This document shows positions 8,897 through 16,685 of a stretch of 47,027 nucleotides of DNA, in pieces. Made by a program: the position numbers and the translations under genes. The stretch is from Pseudomonadota bacterium. GTDB taxonomy: Bacteria; Pseudomonadota; Alphaproteobacteria; Sphingomonadales; Sphingomonadaceae. Below the pieces are notes generated by a model. The model was not told where the DNA came from. It ran no database searches and saw only the letters and a list, made by a program, of their open reading frames with translations. The stretch covers positions 1-47,027 of the forward strand of contig JAJZQN010000032.1 of the NCBI GenBank assembly GCA_021847605.1, read 5' to 3'. The stretch's first letter is position 1; each line of letters begins with the position of its first letter.

Positions 8897-8924
8897 CGTT
8901 CGGGCTGAGCCTGTCGAAGCCCTG
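8897..8924. repeat. REP-like extragenic element, single arm (type II)
   Basis: The sequence ccgttcgggctgagcctg followed by tcgaagccctg is the same as one arm of the element near 44.1 kb, and belongs to a short palindromic repeat family scattered in the gaps between genes in this window. Here it lies between the convergent cvpA-like and epimerase genes, where it could help end transcription. Confidence 0.7.
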
Positions 8925-8960
8925 CTTCCAGGATTGCGGACCGGCCCTGATACATAGGGC

Positions 8961-9890
8961 TTACAACCAGCCCTTTTCCCGATAGGCGGTGGCGGTTGCT
9001 TTCAACCCGTCGGGCGTCGCGATTTCCGGCATCCACAGATGGCGGGGCACATGCAGGGTGCTGGCCGATACCCAGTCGGGATGGCAGAAATAATCCACCC
9101 GATCGGGCGTCAGCTTGGCATTCTTGCCCCGGATTGTCCGGTCCATATGCGCGGCGATGGACAACAGCCATTCGGGTGTCGCGATGGTCCTGACCGACGG
9201 ACGCCCCACGGCCCGACCGATGGCGGCGCCAAATTCCTTATGGTCCCACCCGCCCGGCACGCCGTCGTCAATTTCATAGACATGGATATGGCTGAACTCC
9301 CGGTCGCCCGACAGGTTGAGCAACAGTCTGGAGAGATCGCCGACATGCACCACCGACAGGCGACCACCCGGCGGCAGCATCATGAAGCCGCGCTTGGCCA
9401 TGCGGAACAGTTCCAGCATTTCGCGGTCGCCCGGACCATAGATGGCGGGTGGGCGGACGATGGTCCAGTCGAGCGCGCTGGCCTTCACATGACGCTCGGC
9501 CAGTTCCTTCGACCATCCATAATCGGACAGGTCCGGCTCTCGCGCCGCCAGCGAGGACACATGGATCAGGCGACGAATGCCGCGCTTGCGCATGGCGTCG
9601 ATCACCGCGATCGTGCCGCGGGCATTGCCGGCCTCAAAACCGTCGCGGTCGGGTGCGTTCACGACCCCGGCGATATGCACCACCACATCGGCGTCGCGCA
9701 CCAGCGTATCGAGTGCTGCGCCGTCTTCCAGCGATCCGGGTACCCATTTCAGGCGAGCGCGGGGCGGCTGGGCGCGGCGGGTCAGCGCCGTCACATGATG
9801 GCCGGCTTCCAGCGCCTGTTCCAGCGTCTCGGCGCCGACGAATCCGGTCGCACCCGTCATGGCAATTCGCATCTGTCTCATCGTCTTCAT
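8961..9890 (-). CDS. NAD-dependent epimerase/dehydratase family protein
   Basis: This 309-residue protein is an extended short-chain dehydrogenase. The nucleotide-binding motif TGATGFVG is at about residues 12-19, there is a VVHIAGVV region, a serine in HVSSLAA, and the catalytic YGWSK (YxxxK) near residue 133, so it should bind NAD(P) and be active. Substrate is unknown; it resembles the sugar-epimerase and NDUFA9-like branches. It lies 30 bases after proB and is probably the last gene of the obgE-proB operon. Three in-frame ATGs occur in the first seven codons; the first is given because gggcgga lies at suitable spacing. Confidence 0.85.
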   Translation of the reverse strand: MKTMRQMRIAMTGATGFVGAETLEQALEAGHHVTALTRRAQPPRARLKWVPGSLEDGAALDTLVRDADVVVHIAGVVNAPDRDGFEAGNARGTIAVIDAMRKRGIRRLIHVSSLAAREPDLSDYGWSKELAERHVKASALDWTIVRPPAIYGPGDREMLELFRMAKRGFMMLPPGGRLSVVHVGDLSRLLLNLSGDREFSHIHVYEIDDGVPGGWDHKEFGAAIGRAVGRPSVRTIATPEWLLSIAAHMDRTIRGKNAKLTPDRVDYFCHPDWVSASTLHVPRHLWMPEIATPDGLKATATAYREKGWL

Positions 9891-9920
9891 ATCATCCGCC
9901 CGACGTGCGGGGGAACAGGG

Positions 9921-11051
9921 TCATACCATCGCCATATGGTCGCGATGGACCAGTACGGACCGGGGCATTTCGCCCAGCAGCGCGGCGATTTCCTCGCTGC
10001 GATGGCCGGCGATCTTGCCCGCCGCTTCGCTGTCATATTCGATGAGGCCGCGGGCGATCACCCGGCCGTCGGCGGTCACGATGTCCACAACGTCGCCGCG
10101 CGCGAACACGCCTTCGATCCGCGCGACACCGGCGGGCAACAGGCTGTTGCCGTTGCTGAGCGCGCGTTCGGCGCCCGCGTCCACGACGATGCGCCCCCGT
10201 GTCGTCAGTCGACCGGCCAGCCATCCTTTGCGGGCGCGCTTCGTTGGTGCTGCAAGGAATATCGATCCCTTGCCGCCATTGGCCCAGTGCGACAGCGGCG
10301 CATCGACCTTACCCGAAATGATGGCAAGGTGCGCGCCTGCACCGGTGGCGATGCGGGCCGCCTGTATCTTGGAGATCATGCCGCCCGAACCCATGCCGGA
10401 TGCCGACCCGCCATCGGCCATGCCGTCGATCCGCGCGTCGATCCTCTCGATGGTTTCTATCAGCATGGCGCTGGCATCGACGTGCGGGTTCGCGGTGTAA
10501 AGCCCGTCCACGTCCGACAGCAGCGCAACCGCGTCGGCCCGTGCCGCCTGTCCGATACGCGCCGCCAGACGGTCATTGTCGCCGAACTTGATTTCGGCCG
10601 TGGCGACGCTGTCATTTTCATTGACCACCGGCACCACGTCCAGCGCCATCAGTCGCTCCAGCGTGGCCGACGCATTGAGGTAACGGCGTCGGTTTTCCAG
10701 ATCGTCCAGCGTCACCAGCATCTGCGCGGCTGTAATGCCCTTTTCGTGAAGCAGGCTGGCCCAGCATTGCGACAGGGCAATCTGTCCGGTCGCTGCCGCC
10801 GCCTGCGCATCCTCCAGCGAACCGCGTCCGCCCTTGGGCAGGTTCAGCCGCCGTGCGCCGAGTGCGATCGCCCCGGACGAAACGATGATGACCTGCTGCC
10901 CGGCGGCTTTTCGCGCGGCGACGTCGGCGACCAGCGTGCGCAGCCAGTCCACCCGGACCTGCCCGGCGGGATCGACCAGCAGCGCCGATCCGATCTTGAT
11001 GACCAGCCGGCGGACAAGGGCAGGGGGGAAACCGGAAAGGGTGTGAGGCAC
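9921..11051 (-). CDS. proB: glutamate 5-kinase
   Basis: This enzyme phosphorylates L-glutamate to glutamyl-5-phosphate, the first and feedback-controlled step of proline synthesis. The kinase domain opens with LVIKIGSALLVD and contains the VSSGAIALG motif, the NENDSVATAEIKFGDNDRLAA segment and SDVDGLYT; a C-terminal PUA domain is present (about residues 280-370). I chose the GTG at 11051, which gives 376 residues, the normal size. A longer frame from an ATG at 11093 would translate a REP-like palindrome into the N-terminus, so it is rejected. It lies downstream of obgE, with only the palindrome between them; proA is not in the window. Confidence 0.95.
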   Translation of the reverse strand: MPHTLSGFPPALVRRLVIKIGSALLVDPAGQVRVDWLRTLVADVAARKAAGQQVIIVSSGAIALGARRLNLPKGGRGSLEDAQAAAATGQIALSQCWASLLHEKGITAAQMLVTLDDLENRRRYLNASATLERLMALDVVPVVNENDSVATAEIKFGDNDRLAARIGQAARADAVALLSDVDGLYTANPHVDASAMLIETIERIDARIDGMADGGSASGMGSGGMISKIQAARIATGAGAHLAIISGKVDAPLSHWANGGKGSIFLAAPTKRARKGWLAGRLTTRGRIVVDAGAERALSNGNSLLPAGVARIEGVFARGDVVDIVTADGRVIARGLIEYDSEAAGKIAGHRSEEIAALLGEMPRSVLVHRDHMAMV

Positions 11052-11063
11052 GTTACCAGATAT

Positions 11064-11131
11064 CCGTTCGCTTCGAGCGAAGTCGAGAAGCATGGTGCGG
11101 AACGGTTCTCGACTTCGCTCGAACCGAACGG
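11064..11131. repeat. REP-like inverted repeat (type I) between obgE and proB
   Basis: Two 27-base arms (11064-11090 and 11105-11131), reading ccgttcgcttcgagcgaagt and its near-complement, differ at only two positions and can form a long hairpin with a 14-base loop. It lies in the obgE-proB gap and could attenuate transcription or stabilise the upstream mRNA. Related copies are near 29.4 and 30.4 kb. Confidence 0.85.
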
Positions 11132-11148
11132 GTTATGTTGCGCGCAAC

Positions 11149-12246
11149 CTAGATCGGCGACCAGGTGGCTTCGCCTTCGTCGCCGCCCTCATCCTCTTCA
11201 TCCCCGGCATCCTGCGCCAGTATCGGCAGCACCGCGTCGAGCAGCGCGCCCACGCCTTCGCCGGTGGCGCCGGAAATGATGAACACATCCTCCACGCCAG
11301 CCTCTTCGCGAAGCTGGTCGGCAATGTCTTCCATCAATTCCTGACCCAGAAGGTCGCCTTTGTTGAGCGCTACGATCTGCGGCTTTTCGTCGAGGCCGCC
11401 GCCATAGGCAGCCAGTTCGTCGGTCACGATGCGGAAGGCCTCGACCGGATCATCGCCGGTCGCGTCGATCAGGTGCAGCAGGACGCGGCACCGTTCGATA
11501 TGGCCCAGGAAACGGTCGCCGATGCCGGCACCCTCGGCCGCGCCCTCGATCAGGCCGGGAATGTCGGCCAGCACAAATTCCTTGTCGCGGTGCAGGACCA
11601 CGCCCAACTGCGGCTTGGTGGTGGTGAATGCATAGGCGCCGACCTTTGCCTTGGTATTCGTCACCTGATTGATCAGGGTCGATTTACCCGCGTTGGGCAT
11701 GCCGACGAGGCCGACATCGGCCAGCAGCTTCAGGCGCAGCCACACCCACATTTCCTGACCCGGCCAGCCGGTGCCATGCTGACGCGGGGCGCGGTTGGTG
11801 CTGGTCTTGTACGACAGGTTGCCGCGACCGCCATCGCCGCCGCGCAGGAAGCTGACGCGCTGGCCCACTTCGGTGAAGTCGGCCAGGATTTCCTGATCCT
11901 CATAATCGGGATAGCCGTCCTCATCCTCGGTCCCCTCGATCGGTTGGGGATCGGACAGGATCTGCGTGCCGACGGGAACCTTGACGATCAGGTCTTCGCC
12001 ACCTGCGCCATAGCGGTTCTTGCCCATGCCGGGCATGCCGCGCTGCGCCTTGAAATGCTGCGTATAGCGGAAATCGATCAGTGTATTGAGGCCGGCTACG
12101 GCTTCGAAAATGATGTCGCCGCCTTTGCCGCCATTGCCGCCGTCCGGGCCGCCATATTCGACATATTTCTCACGGCGAAAGCTGACCGCACCGGGGCCGC
12201 CCCAGCCGGATTTGATATAGATTTTGGCTTGATCGAGAAAATGCAT
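11149..12246 (-). CDS. obgE: GTPase ObgE/CgtA
   Basis: This 365-residue protein is the conserved Obg GTPase, which binds the 50S ribosomal subunit and couples late ribosome assembly to nutrient status. It has the glycine-rich Obg domain at the N-terminus (residues 1-160, with PDGGNGGKGG), then the G domain with GMPNAGKS (G1), DIPGLIEGA (G3) and ALNKGD (G4), and a short acidic tail (DEEDEGGDEGE). All nucleotide-binding motifs are intact. It is the first gene of a likely obgE-proB-epimerase operon. In many bacteria obgE follows rplU-rpmA; here that pair is about 3 kb away, separated by inserted acetyltransferase and regulator genes. Confidence 0.96.
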   Translation of the reverse strand: MHFLDQAKIYIKSGWGGPGAVSFRREKYVEYGGPDGGNGGKGGDIIFEAVAGLNTLIDFRYTQHFKAQRGMPGMGKNRYGAGGEDLIVKVPVGTQILSDPQPIEGTEDEDGYPDYEDQEILADFTEVGQRVSFLRGGDGGRGNLSYKTSTNRAPRQHGTGWPGQEMWVWLRLKLLADVGLVGMPNAGKSTLINQVTNTKAKVGAYAFTTTKPQLGVVLHRDKEFVLADIPGLIEGAAEGAGIGDRFLGHIERCRVLLHLIDATGDDPVEAFRIVTDELAAYGGGLDEKPQIVALNKGDLLGQELMEDIADQLREEAGVEDVFIISGATGEGVGALLDAVLPILAQDAGDEEDEGGDEGEATWSPI

Positions 12247-12276
12247 GGCGCGCCCATAGCGCCATTGGCGCTAAAG

Positions 12277-12903
12277 TTAAACCTCAGCCTTTGCGGTGGG
12301 TGCAGCGGCCTCTGATGACAGGGCAAAACTCAGGCTGCGGGTGGCGATTTCCCGCGCTTTTTCGCGCGGCTGGCCCAGCGCGGCGGCCATCGGACCGCCC
12401 AGTTGCGAATCGCCCAGCGCCAGCAGCACCAGCATCAGCGTATTGTCGCGGATCAATTCGCCCATATCGGGCGTCGTCGCGCTGGCCGCCAGTTTCACGA
12501 CCAGCCGGTGGATTGCATCCACCACCGGGTCCAGTGCATCCTCATTGCCCGCCGCCAGCATCCAGCTTGCCAGCGCCCCGGCTCCTTCCTTGTCGAACGC
12601 ATCGAACGTCATGTCGACGATGATGCGTGGCGCCAGTTCGCCGCGCCGCGCCGCGTTGACCGCCTTGCCGATGGTGGCGGTGATGGTGTCGGCCAGATGA
12701 GCGGCCAGCGCCTTCTGCAATCCAGCCGCCGATCCGAAATGGTGGAGCAGATTGGCGTGGGTGCGGTCGATGCGCCCGGCCACGGCCTTCAGAGTCACGG
12801 CCTGCGGTCCCGTTTCGATCAGCAGCGCGCGGGCAGCCTCCAGCGCGGCGAGGCGGCTTTCATCGGGGCTGAGGCGGATGCGGCGAGAAGGATTGCTGGG
12901 CAT
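12277..12903 (-). CDS. TetR/AcrR family transcriptional regulator
   Basis: This 208-residue protein has a TetR-type helix-turn-helix at about residues 20-65, with ALLIETGPQAVTLKAVAGRI and ANLLHHFGSAAGL replacing the usual YxHFxxKxxL recognition helix region, followed by an all-helical ligand domain. The ligand is unknown. I chose the ATG at 12903 because it begins the arginine-rich arm just before the DNA-binding domain; the frame runs on upstream but that stretch lies in the gap shared with a divergent acetyltransferase. The divergent arrangement suggests it may control itself and that acetyltransferase, though no clear palindrome is seen in the 63-base gap. Confidence 0.85.
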   Translation of the reverse strand: MPSNPSRRIRLSPDESRLAALEAARALLIETGPQAVTLKAVAGRIDRTHANLLHHFGSAAGLQKALAAHLADTITATIGKAVNAARRGELAPRIIVDMTFDAFDKEGAGALASWMLAAGNEDALDPVVDAIHRLVVKLAASATTPDMGELIRDNTLMLVLLALGDSQLGGPMAAALGQPREKAREIATRSLSFALSSEAAAPTAKAEV

Positions 12904-12966
12904 GGCTGTTCCATGGCGTAAGCACGCTCGCTTGACCAGAGAGGCGCTGACCGCTCTTATCGGGTG

Positions 12967-13512
12967 ATGACTACGCCCATTCTCCATACCGAACGGCTTA
13001 TCCTGCGCCCTCATGCCATTGGCGACTATAGGGCTTGCCGCGCTCTGTGGGGTGATGCCGATGTTGTTCGACATATTGGCGGTGCGGTGCAGGATGCGCA
13101 GGCCGTGTGGTTTCGCATCCTGCGTTATGCAGGCATGTGGTCGATGCTGGGCTATGGCATGTGGGTGATCGAGGAGCGGGAAAGCGGCACCTTTCTGGGT
13201 GAGGCCGGGCTGTTGAGCGCCGAACGCGGTCTGGCAGAGCTGGAGGCGGTGCCGGAAGCCGGATGGGTGCTGGGGCCACAGGCATGGGGCAGGGGAATTG
13301 CGACCGAAGCGATGCAGGCGATTCTGGATTGGGCCGACGCAGCGCTGGGTGCGCCTTCGATCCGTTGTATCATCGATCCGGATAATGATGGATCGATCAA
13401 GGTCGCCGAGAAACTCGGCTTCGTGCCGCTCATCGACACGCTCTATGACGGGAAGCCAACTCGCGTGTTCGATCGGAGGCGGGCGGATGGTTCGCGGGGC
13501 AAGCCCGGGTAG
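12967..13512 (+). CDS. GNAT family N-acetyltransferase
   Basis: The 181-residue product opens with HTERLILRPHAIGDY, the typical RimJ/RimL-like start, and has the acetyl-CoA loop in WVLGPQAWGRGIATEA (motif A, about residues 96-110) and a later IDPDNDGSIKVAEKLGF segment (motif B). It should acetylate a small molecule or a protein N-terminus; the substrate cannot be predicted. The start codon is an ATG immediately after an in-frame GTG that is also possible. It is divergent from a TetR regulator. A second, distantly related acetyltransferase gene lies about 0.8 kb downstream on the other strand. Confidence 0.87.
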   Translation: MTTPILHTERLILRPHAIGDYRACRALWGDADVVRHIGGAVQDAQAVWFRILRYAGMWSMLGYGMWVIEERESGTFLGEAGLLSAERGLAELEAVPEAGWVLGPQAWGRGIATEAMQAILDWADAALGAPSIRCIIDPDNDGSIKVAEKLGFVPLIDTLYDGKPTRVFDRRRADGSRGKPG

Positions 13513-13631
13513 GTCCGTTGGCAGCGCACGCCGAAGACGGAAAGGGCGGAACGGGGATCGTCCATCGGTTCTGAAGCTGAGAGGCGGCCAGTCCCTTGCA
13601 TTCTCGATCTGGCCAAGGCACCCCGGCCTCG

Positions 13632-14210
13632 ATGCTTACTGAGACAGATCTGGAAAACGCCCTGCTGGGGCCAGTCCTCTCTGATCGCGACTGCGGCGAT
13701 TGTACCATATGCTGTACGGTCCTGACGGTAGATACGCCTGATTTCGGGAAGCCGGGCGGAACGCCCTGTGTTCACCTCGCGTCGCATGGATGCAGCATTC
13801 ACGCGATGCGTCCGCACATCTGTCGCACATGGTTTTGCGCGTGGCGCAGGGTGGCGAGTCTGCCCGATGAAGCTCGGCCGGACCGGTCCGGTATTCTGGT
13901 GTCGCTCGATTTTGTTCGAGAGCCGCGAAACTGCTTCGAAGGCGTCTCGATCATGGTTCGCATGGCCCCTGACAGCAAGGCGATCGACAATGATATGGCA
14001 GGGGCAATTCTCGACAGGCTTTGCGATCAGTTGGTGCCCGTATGGTTCACCGACGGATCGAGGAAGATGTTGATGCATCCTGACGCTGATGTTGCCAGTC
14101 TGGTTATCTCGGGTGAGGCCGCGCCTGCGCATTTGAGAGATGAGGTGGCGGCGTGGCGCGAGCGATACGCTGTCTTCACGCCGGGCAATCAGGATAGTCC
14201 GTCGCCCTAA
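13632..14210 (+). CDS. YkgJ-like cysteine cluster protein
   Basis: This 192-residue protein has an N-terminal cysteine cluster CGDCTICC (about residues 21-28), then further cysteines in PCVHL, GCSIH and ICRTWFC, spaced like the YkgJ (CxxCxxCC zinc/iron-sulfur) family. The remainder is a mixed helical domain without a recognisable motif. The cluster probably binds a metal ion, perhaps zinc, but neither metal nor function is known for the family. The ATG at 13632 is used because sequence before it has no family similarity. Transcription ends against a convergent acetyltransferase, with a hairpin in the gap. Confidence 0.72.
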   Translation: MLTETDLENALLGPVLSDRDCGDCTICCTVLTVDTPDFGKPGGTPCVHLASHGCSIHAMRPHICRTWFCAWRRVASLPDEARPDRSGILVSLDFVREPRNCFEGVSIMVRMAPDSKAIDNDMAGAILDRLCDQLVPVWFTDGSRKMLMHPDADVASLVISGEAAPAHLRDEVAAWRERYAVFTPGNQDSPSP

Positions 14211-14293
14211 ACCCTGTCACTTTCCCGAATATGGAGATCCGGTCAGAGTAGGGCGATGCCCGATGGCAAATCCCGTTCACTCCGCTTCGCTTT

Positions 14294-14342
14294 GTAAGAC
14301 TGTCGCCTTGCCTAATCACCTTGGACAGGGCGACAGTCTTAC
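14294..14342. terminator. hairpin between convergent genes
   Basis: Arms gtaagactgtcgcc (14294-14307) and ggcgacagtcttac (14329-14342) are perfect complements, with three more mostly matching bases and a 15-21 base loop. It sits between the convergent cysteine-cluster and GNAT genes and could end transcription from both sides. There is no strong T-run. Confidence 0.6.
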
Positions 14343-14353
14343 GATGCTTTCGA

Positions 14354-14926
14354 TCATGCCGCGACGGGCAGGGCATCCCGATAGACGTCCATGGCCGGGT
14401 CGTCATTCATTCGGTCGGCTTCGCCTTCCTCGAACAACAGGCAATCCACAGTTGCGGAGCGCCCGCGGCTGTGACGCCGCTCCACCTGACCGGTGAAGCG
14501 GAAGCCCAGCTTGCGCAGGACATTGCCGGATGCAGGGTTGTCGATGAAATGCGCGGCACGAATGTCGGTGACGCCATTGGCCCGCGCCATGCCCAGAACG
14601 GCTCGCGCCGCCTCCGTCGCGAAACCTAGCCCCCAATAAGGGCGTGCGATCCAGTAGCCGAGTTCGGGCGCACCCTCTTCGTTCAAATGCACGCCGCACC
14701 CGCCGATCAGGCGTGGGGCGCCATGGGTGCGGGTAAAGGCCAGCAGGCGCGGCATGCGCGGATGCTGTGGCAATGCCAGAAAATCCTGCGCATCGTTCAG
14801 CCCATAGGGGGCGGGGGCGCGCGACAGGTTGCGCAGGATGGCGGGGTCGTTGATGGCCAGCGTCAGCGCGACGTCATCTTCCATCCAGCCGGGACGCAGC
14901 AGCAATCGGGGGGTACGGGCGAACAT
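14354..14926 (-). CDS. GNAT family N-acetyltransferase
   Basis: This 190-residue acetyltransferase has the RimJ-type opening ARTPRLLLRPGWMEDD, motif A in GYWIARPYWGLGFATEAARAV (about residues 90-110) and motif B in IDNPASGNVLRKLGFRFTGQ. The acetyl-CoA-binding glycines are present. Its target is unknown. It is the last gene before a gap of 274 bases and reads toward the convergent cysteine-cluster gene. It shares only family-level similarity with the acetyltransferase at 13 kb, so the two are not a recent duplication. Confidence 0.87.
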   Translation of the reverse strand: MFARTPRLLLRPGWMEDDVALTLAINDPAILRNLSRAPAPYGLNDAQDFLALPQHPRMPRLLAFTRTHGAPRLIGGCGVHLNEEGAPELGYWIARPYWGLGFATEAARAVLGMARANGVTDIRAAHFIDNPASGNVLRKLGFRFTGQVERRHSRGRSATVDCLLFEEGEADRMNDDPAMDVYRDALPVAA

Positions 14927-15200
14927 TCTCGTCTCTCCTCTTGGGCGCGCCGTTAGCCGCCAATGATGACGGCTTGACGACGCTTGCTCCTCTGGCTGAG
15001 CCCCGCCCGCACGACGCGCGAGAAGGCCCGGAGTTCCAGAGGTTTGAGGGATTTTCGAGGGGGTGTTTCGCCCAATGGAAAAGGGGCGCCCCTCGCATGG
15101 AAGGAGCGCCCCTTGTTCCCTCGGACACCGGTATCAGGCCGTTGCGCTGATCACCGGGAGGATCGCCCCTATCGAAGGACGACCCGTCATTGATCGTCCG
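14927..15200. other. intergenic stretch with the rpmA terminator
   Basis: This 274-base gap holds the promoter region of the acetyltransferase and the strong hairpin that follows rpmA. I see no other gene-like frame or RNA in it. Confidence 0.5.
15077..15118 (-). terminator. rplU-rpmA terminator
   Basis: On the minus strand aaggggcgctcc and ggggcgcccctt form an 11-12 bp GC-rich stem with a 10-base loop, followed by TTTT. This is a good intrinsic terminator about 85 bases after the rpmA stop. Confidence 0.75.
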
Positions 15201-15470
15201 TTATTCTGCGGCTTCGGCCACCGCGTCGACCGACACATATTTGCGGCCGAGTTTGCCATCGTGGAATACCACGCGGCCTTCACCGAGCGCGAACAGCGTG
15301 TGGTCCTTACCCATGCCGACGTTGCGACCGGGGTACACGCGGGTGCCGCGCTGACGAATAATGATGTTGCCGCCGATCACTTCCTGACCGCCGAACTTCT
15401 TCACGCCAAGGCGCTTCGACTCTGAATCGCGACCGTTGCGCGACGAACCGCCAGCTTTTTTATGTGCCAT
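15201..15470 (-). CDS. rpmA: 50S ribosomal protein L27
   Basis: The 89-residue product is L27, with the conserved [17 protein letters not shown]-terminus that reaches toward the peptidyl transferase centre and the GVKKFGGQ and GTRVYPG motifs. There is no N-terminal propeptide of the Firmicutes type. It follows rplU after 27 bases, forming the standard rplU-rpmA pair, and ends at a strong hairpin. The usual third partner obgE is not adjacent here. Confidence 0.98.
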   Translation of the reverse strand: MAHKKAGGSSRNGRDSESKRLGVKKFGGQEVIGGNIIIRQRGTRVYPGRNVGMGKDHTLFALGEGRVVFHDGKLGRKYVSVDAVAEAAE

Positions 15471-15497
15471 GACCTAAACTCCTTATCTAAGCTGCGC

Positions 15498-15794
15498 TCA
15501 GGCGATCGACACGATCTTGAGGATCGTGTGATTCTGGCGGTGGCCGTTCTTGCGGCGATAGTTGTGACGACGACGCTTCTTGAAGACGATGACCTTTTCG
15601 CCCTTCGCCTGCGCGATGATCTCGGCAGCAACGGTCAGCTTGGCAGCATCCTTCAGGTCGCCGCCTTCGCCGGCCAGCAGGACGTCGTCCAGCGTAACCT
15701 TATCGCCGGCTTCGCCAGCCAGCTTTTCAACGACGATCTTGTCTCCGGCGGCGACGCGGTACTGCTTGCCGCCCGTACGCACGATAGCGAACAT
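15498..15794 (-). CDS. rplU: 50S ribosomal protein L21
   Basis: The 98-residue protein begins [18 protein letters not shown], the L21 signature, and ends with the basic [16 protein letters not shown] segment that binds 23S rRNA. It is a structural protein of the large subunit. It is the first gene of the rplU-rpmA operon; about 175 bases upstream without a gene hold the promoter and leader. Length is normal and the ATG start is clear. Confidence 0.98.
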   Translation of the reverse strand: MFAIVRTGGKQYRVAAGDKIVVEKLAGEAGDKVTLDDVLLAGEGGDLKDAAKLTVAAEIIAQAKGEKVIVFKKRRRHNYRRKNGHRQNHTILKIVSIA

Positions 15795-15971
15795 GGCTTG
15801 TCTCTTCTCGTTCTAATCTGCTTTACGCAGCTCACCAATGACATGAAGCCTTGCCGACCCGCGCGGGAATGTGGCCCGTTAGTGGAATGACTCGTTTCTG
15901 TCAACCGATGCAGGCCGGAAACCGGGCTGGTTTTCGGCTGCATCCTTGCCTATCTTGTATATCACAAGGGA

Positions 15972-16382
15972 ATGGACAGAGTGATGCATCATATAGGGCC
16001 GGTAAAGCGGATGGAAAGGGCGGGTGCCAACCGCGCCGCCATTCTCTGCGCTTTCTGGGCCTTGATCGCGGTCACGCTCTTGTCTGCGCTGGCCCCGCTT
16101 GGGCCGCCGCTCAGCCGGGCGAAGGGGTCAGCCTTTAATCCTGCAACCAGCGAAGTCGTACTGAAAAGTCGGGCGCAGGCGGTGAAGCAGGCGGGGGAAA
16201 CGCCTCGGCCGGATGATGATGATTCGCGTCCGCGCACGGCGCTCTGGTCCCTGCTTCTCGTCGTCCTTCTGGCGATTGTTCGCGCTGTTCGGATCGCTCC
16301 GGTCGCCTTGGGCCTCCATGACCTGCCCCGGATTTCCCTTGCCGGGGGGCATCGCGCCCGCGCGCCTCCCGCTTCTTTCTGA
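15972..16382 (+). CDS. hypothetical membrane-associated protein
   Basis: I do not recognise a family. The predicted 136 residues show one hydrophobic helix near the N-terminus (AAILCAFWALIAVTLLSAL), a middle part with an ALKSRAQAV-like helix, a DDDD cluster, a second hydrophobic segment (LWSLLLVVLLAIV) and a proline-rich basic tail. Codon use is like that of neighbouring genes. Several ATGs (15972, 15984, 16011) are possible and no Shine-Dalgarno clearly decides between them. It is divergent from rplU and lies just before a 42-residue membrane ORF, suggesting the two are transcribed together ahead of the antiporter gene. Confidence 0.5.
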   Translation: MDRVMHHIGPVKRMERAGANRAAILCAFWALIAVTLLSALAPLGPPLSRAKGSAFNPATSEVVLKSRAQAVKQAGETPRPDDDDSRPRTALWSLLLVVLLAIVRAVRIAPVALGLHDLPRISLAGGHRARAPPASF

Positions 16383-16436
16383 CGAACATAGTCTGTCCGT
16401 TCTGAACGGGCATCGTCGGAAAGAGGAGCTGCTCCC

Positions 16437-16565
16437 ATGTTTCGTAAAAGCCAGCGCGACGGTGAACGCCGTCGGCCGCCCTGGTGGTTCATGCCGATCG
16501 TTATGGCGGGAGCCGGCCTTGCCGCGCTCCTCCTGTCGGCCGCGATGATGACCCTCGTCGAATGA
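16437..16565 (+). CDS. 42-residue predicted membrane microprotein
   Basis: This short frame encodes a basic, tryptophan-containing N-terminus (RRRPPWWFMP) followed by one membrane helix of about 20 residues rich in Ala, Leu and Met, ending in VE. A good Shine-Dalgarno (aaagaggagc) lies at correct distance from the ATG. Its size and layout fit the many small single-pass membrane proteins of alphaproteobacteria, often found as regulators or stabilisers of larger membrane proteins. It precedes the antiporter gene by 120 bases. No homologue is recognised; it is a prediction based on the ribosome site and the clean helix. Confidence 0.5.
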   Translation: MFRKSQRDGERRRPPWWFMPIVMAGAGLAALLLSAAMMTLVE

Positions 16566-16685
16566 CCTTTGCGCCCGCCATTCCCCCCCCGCTTTGGGCA
16601 ACGGGAATGGCCCGGACGCGCCCTATCTGTTATCATGCCGCCGGACGCGCTTCATGGCGCCCGGCGAAGCGATTGAAAGGCATAT

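Noticed and set aside
9039..11279. A 746-codon open frame on the plus strand
   Set aside because: It lies opposite proB and the epimerase, both with clear motifs, and is low-complexity histidine/arginine/glycine-rich sequence, as expected of antisense frames in GC-rich DNA.
11092..12315. A 407-codon plus-strand frame
   Set aside because: It is the antisense of obgE and shows no family motifs.
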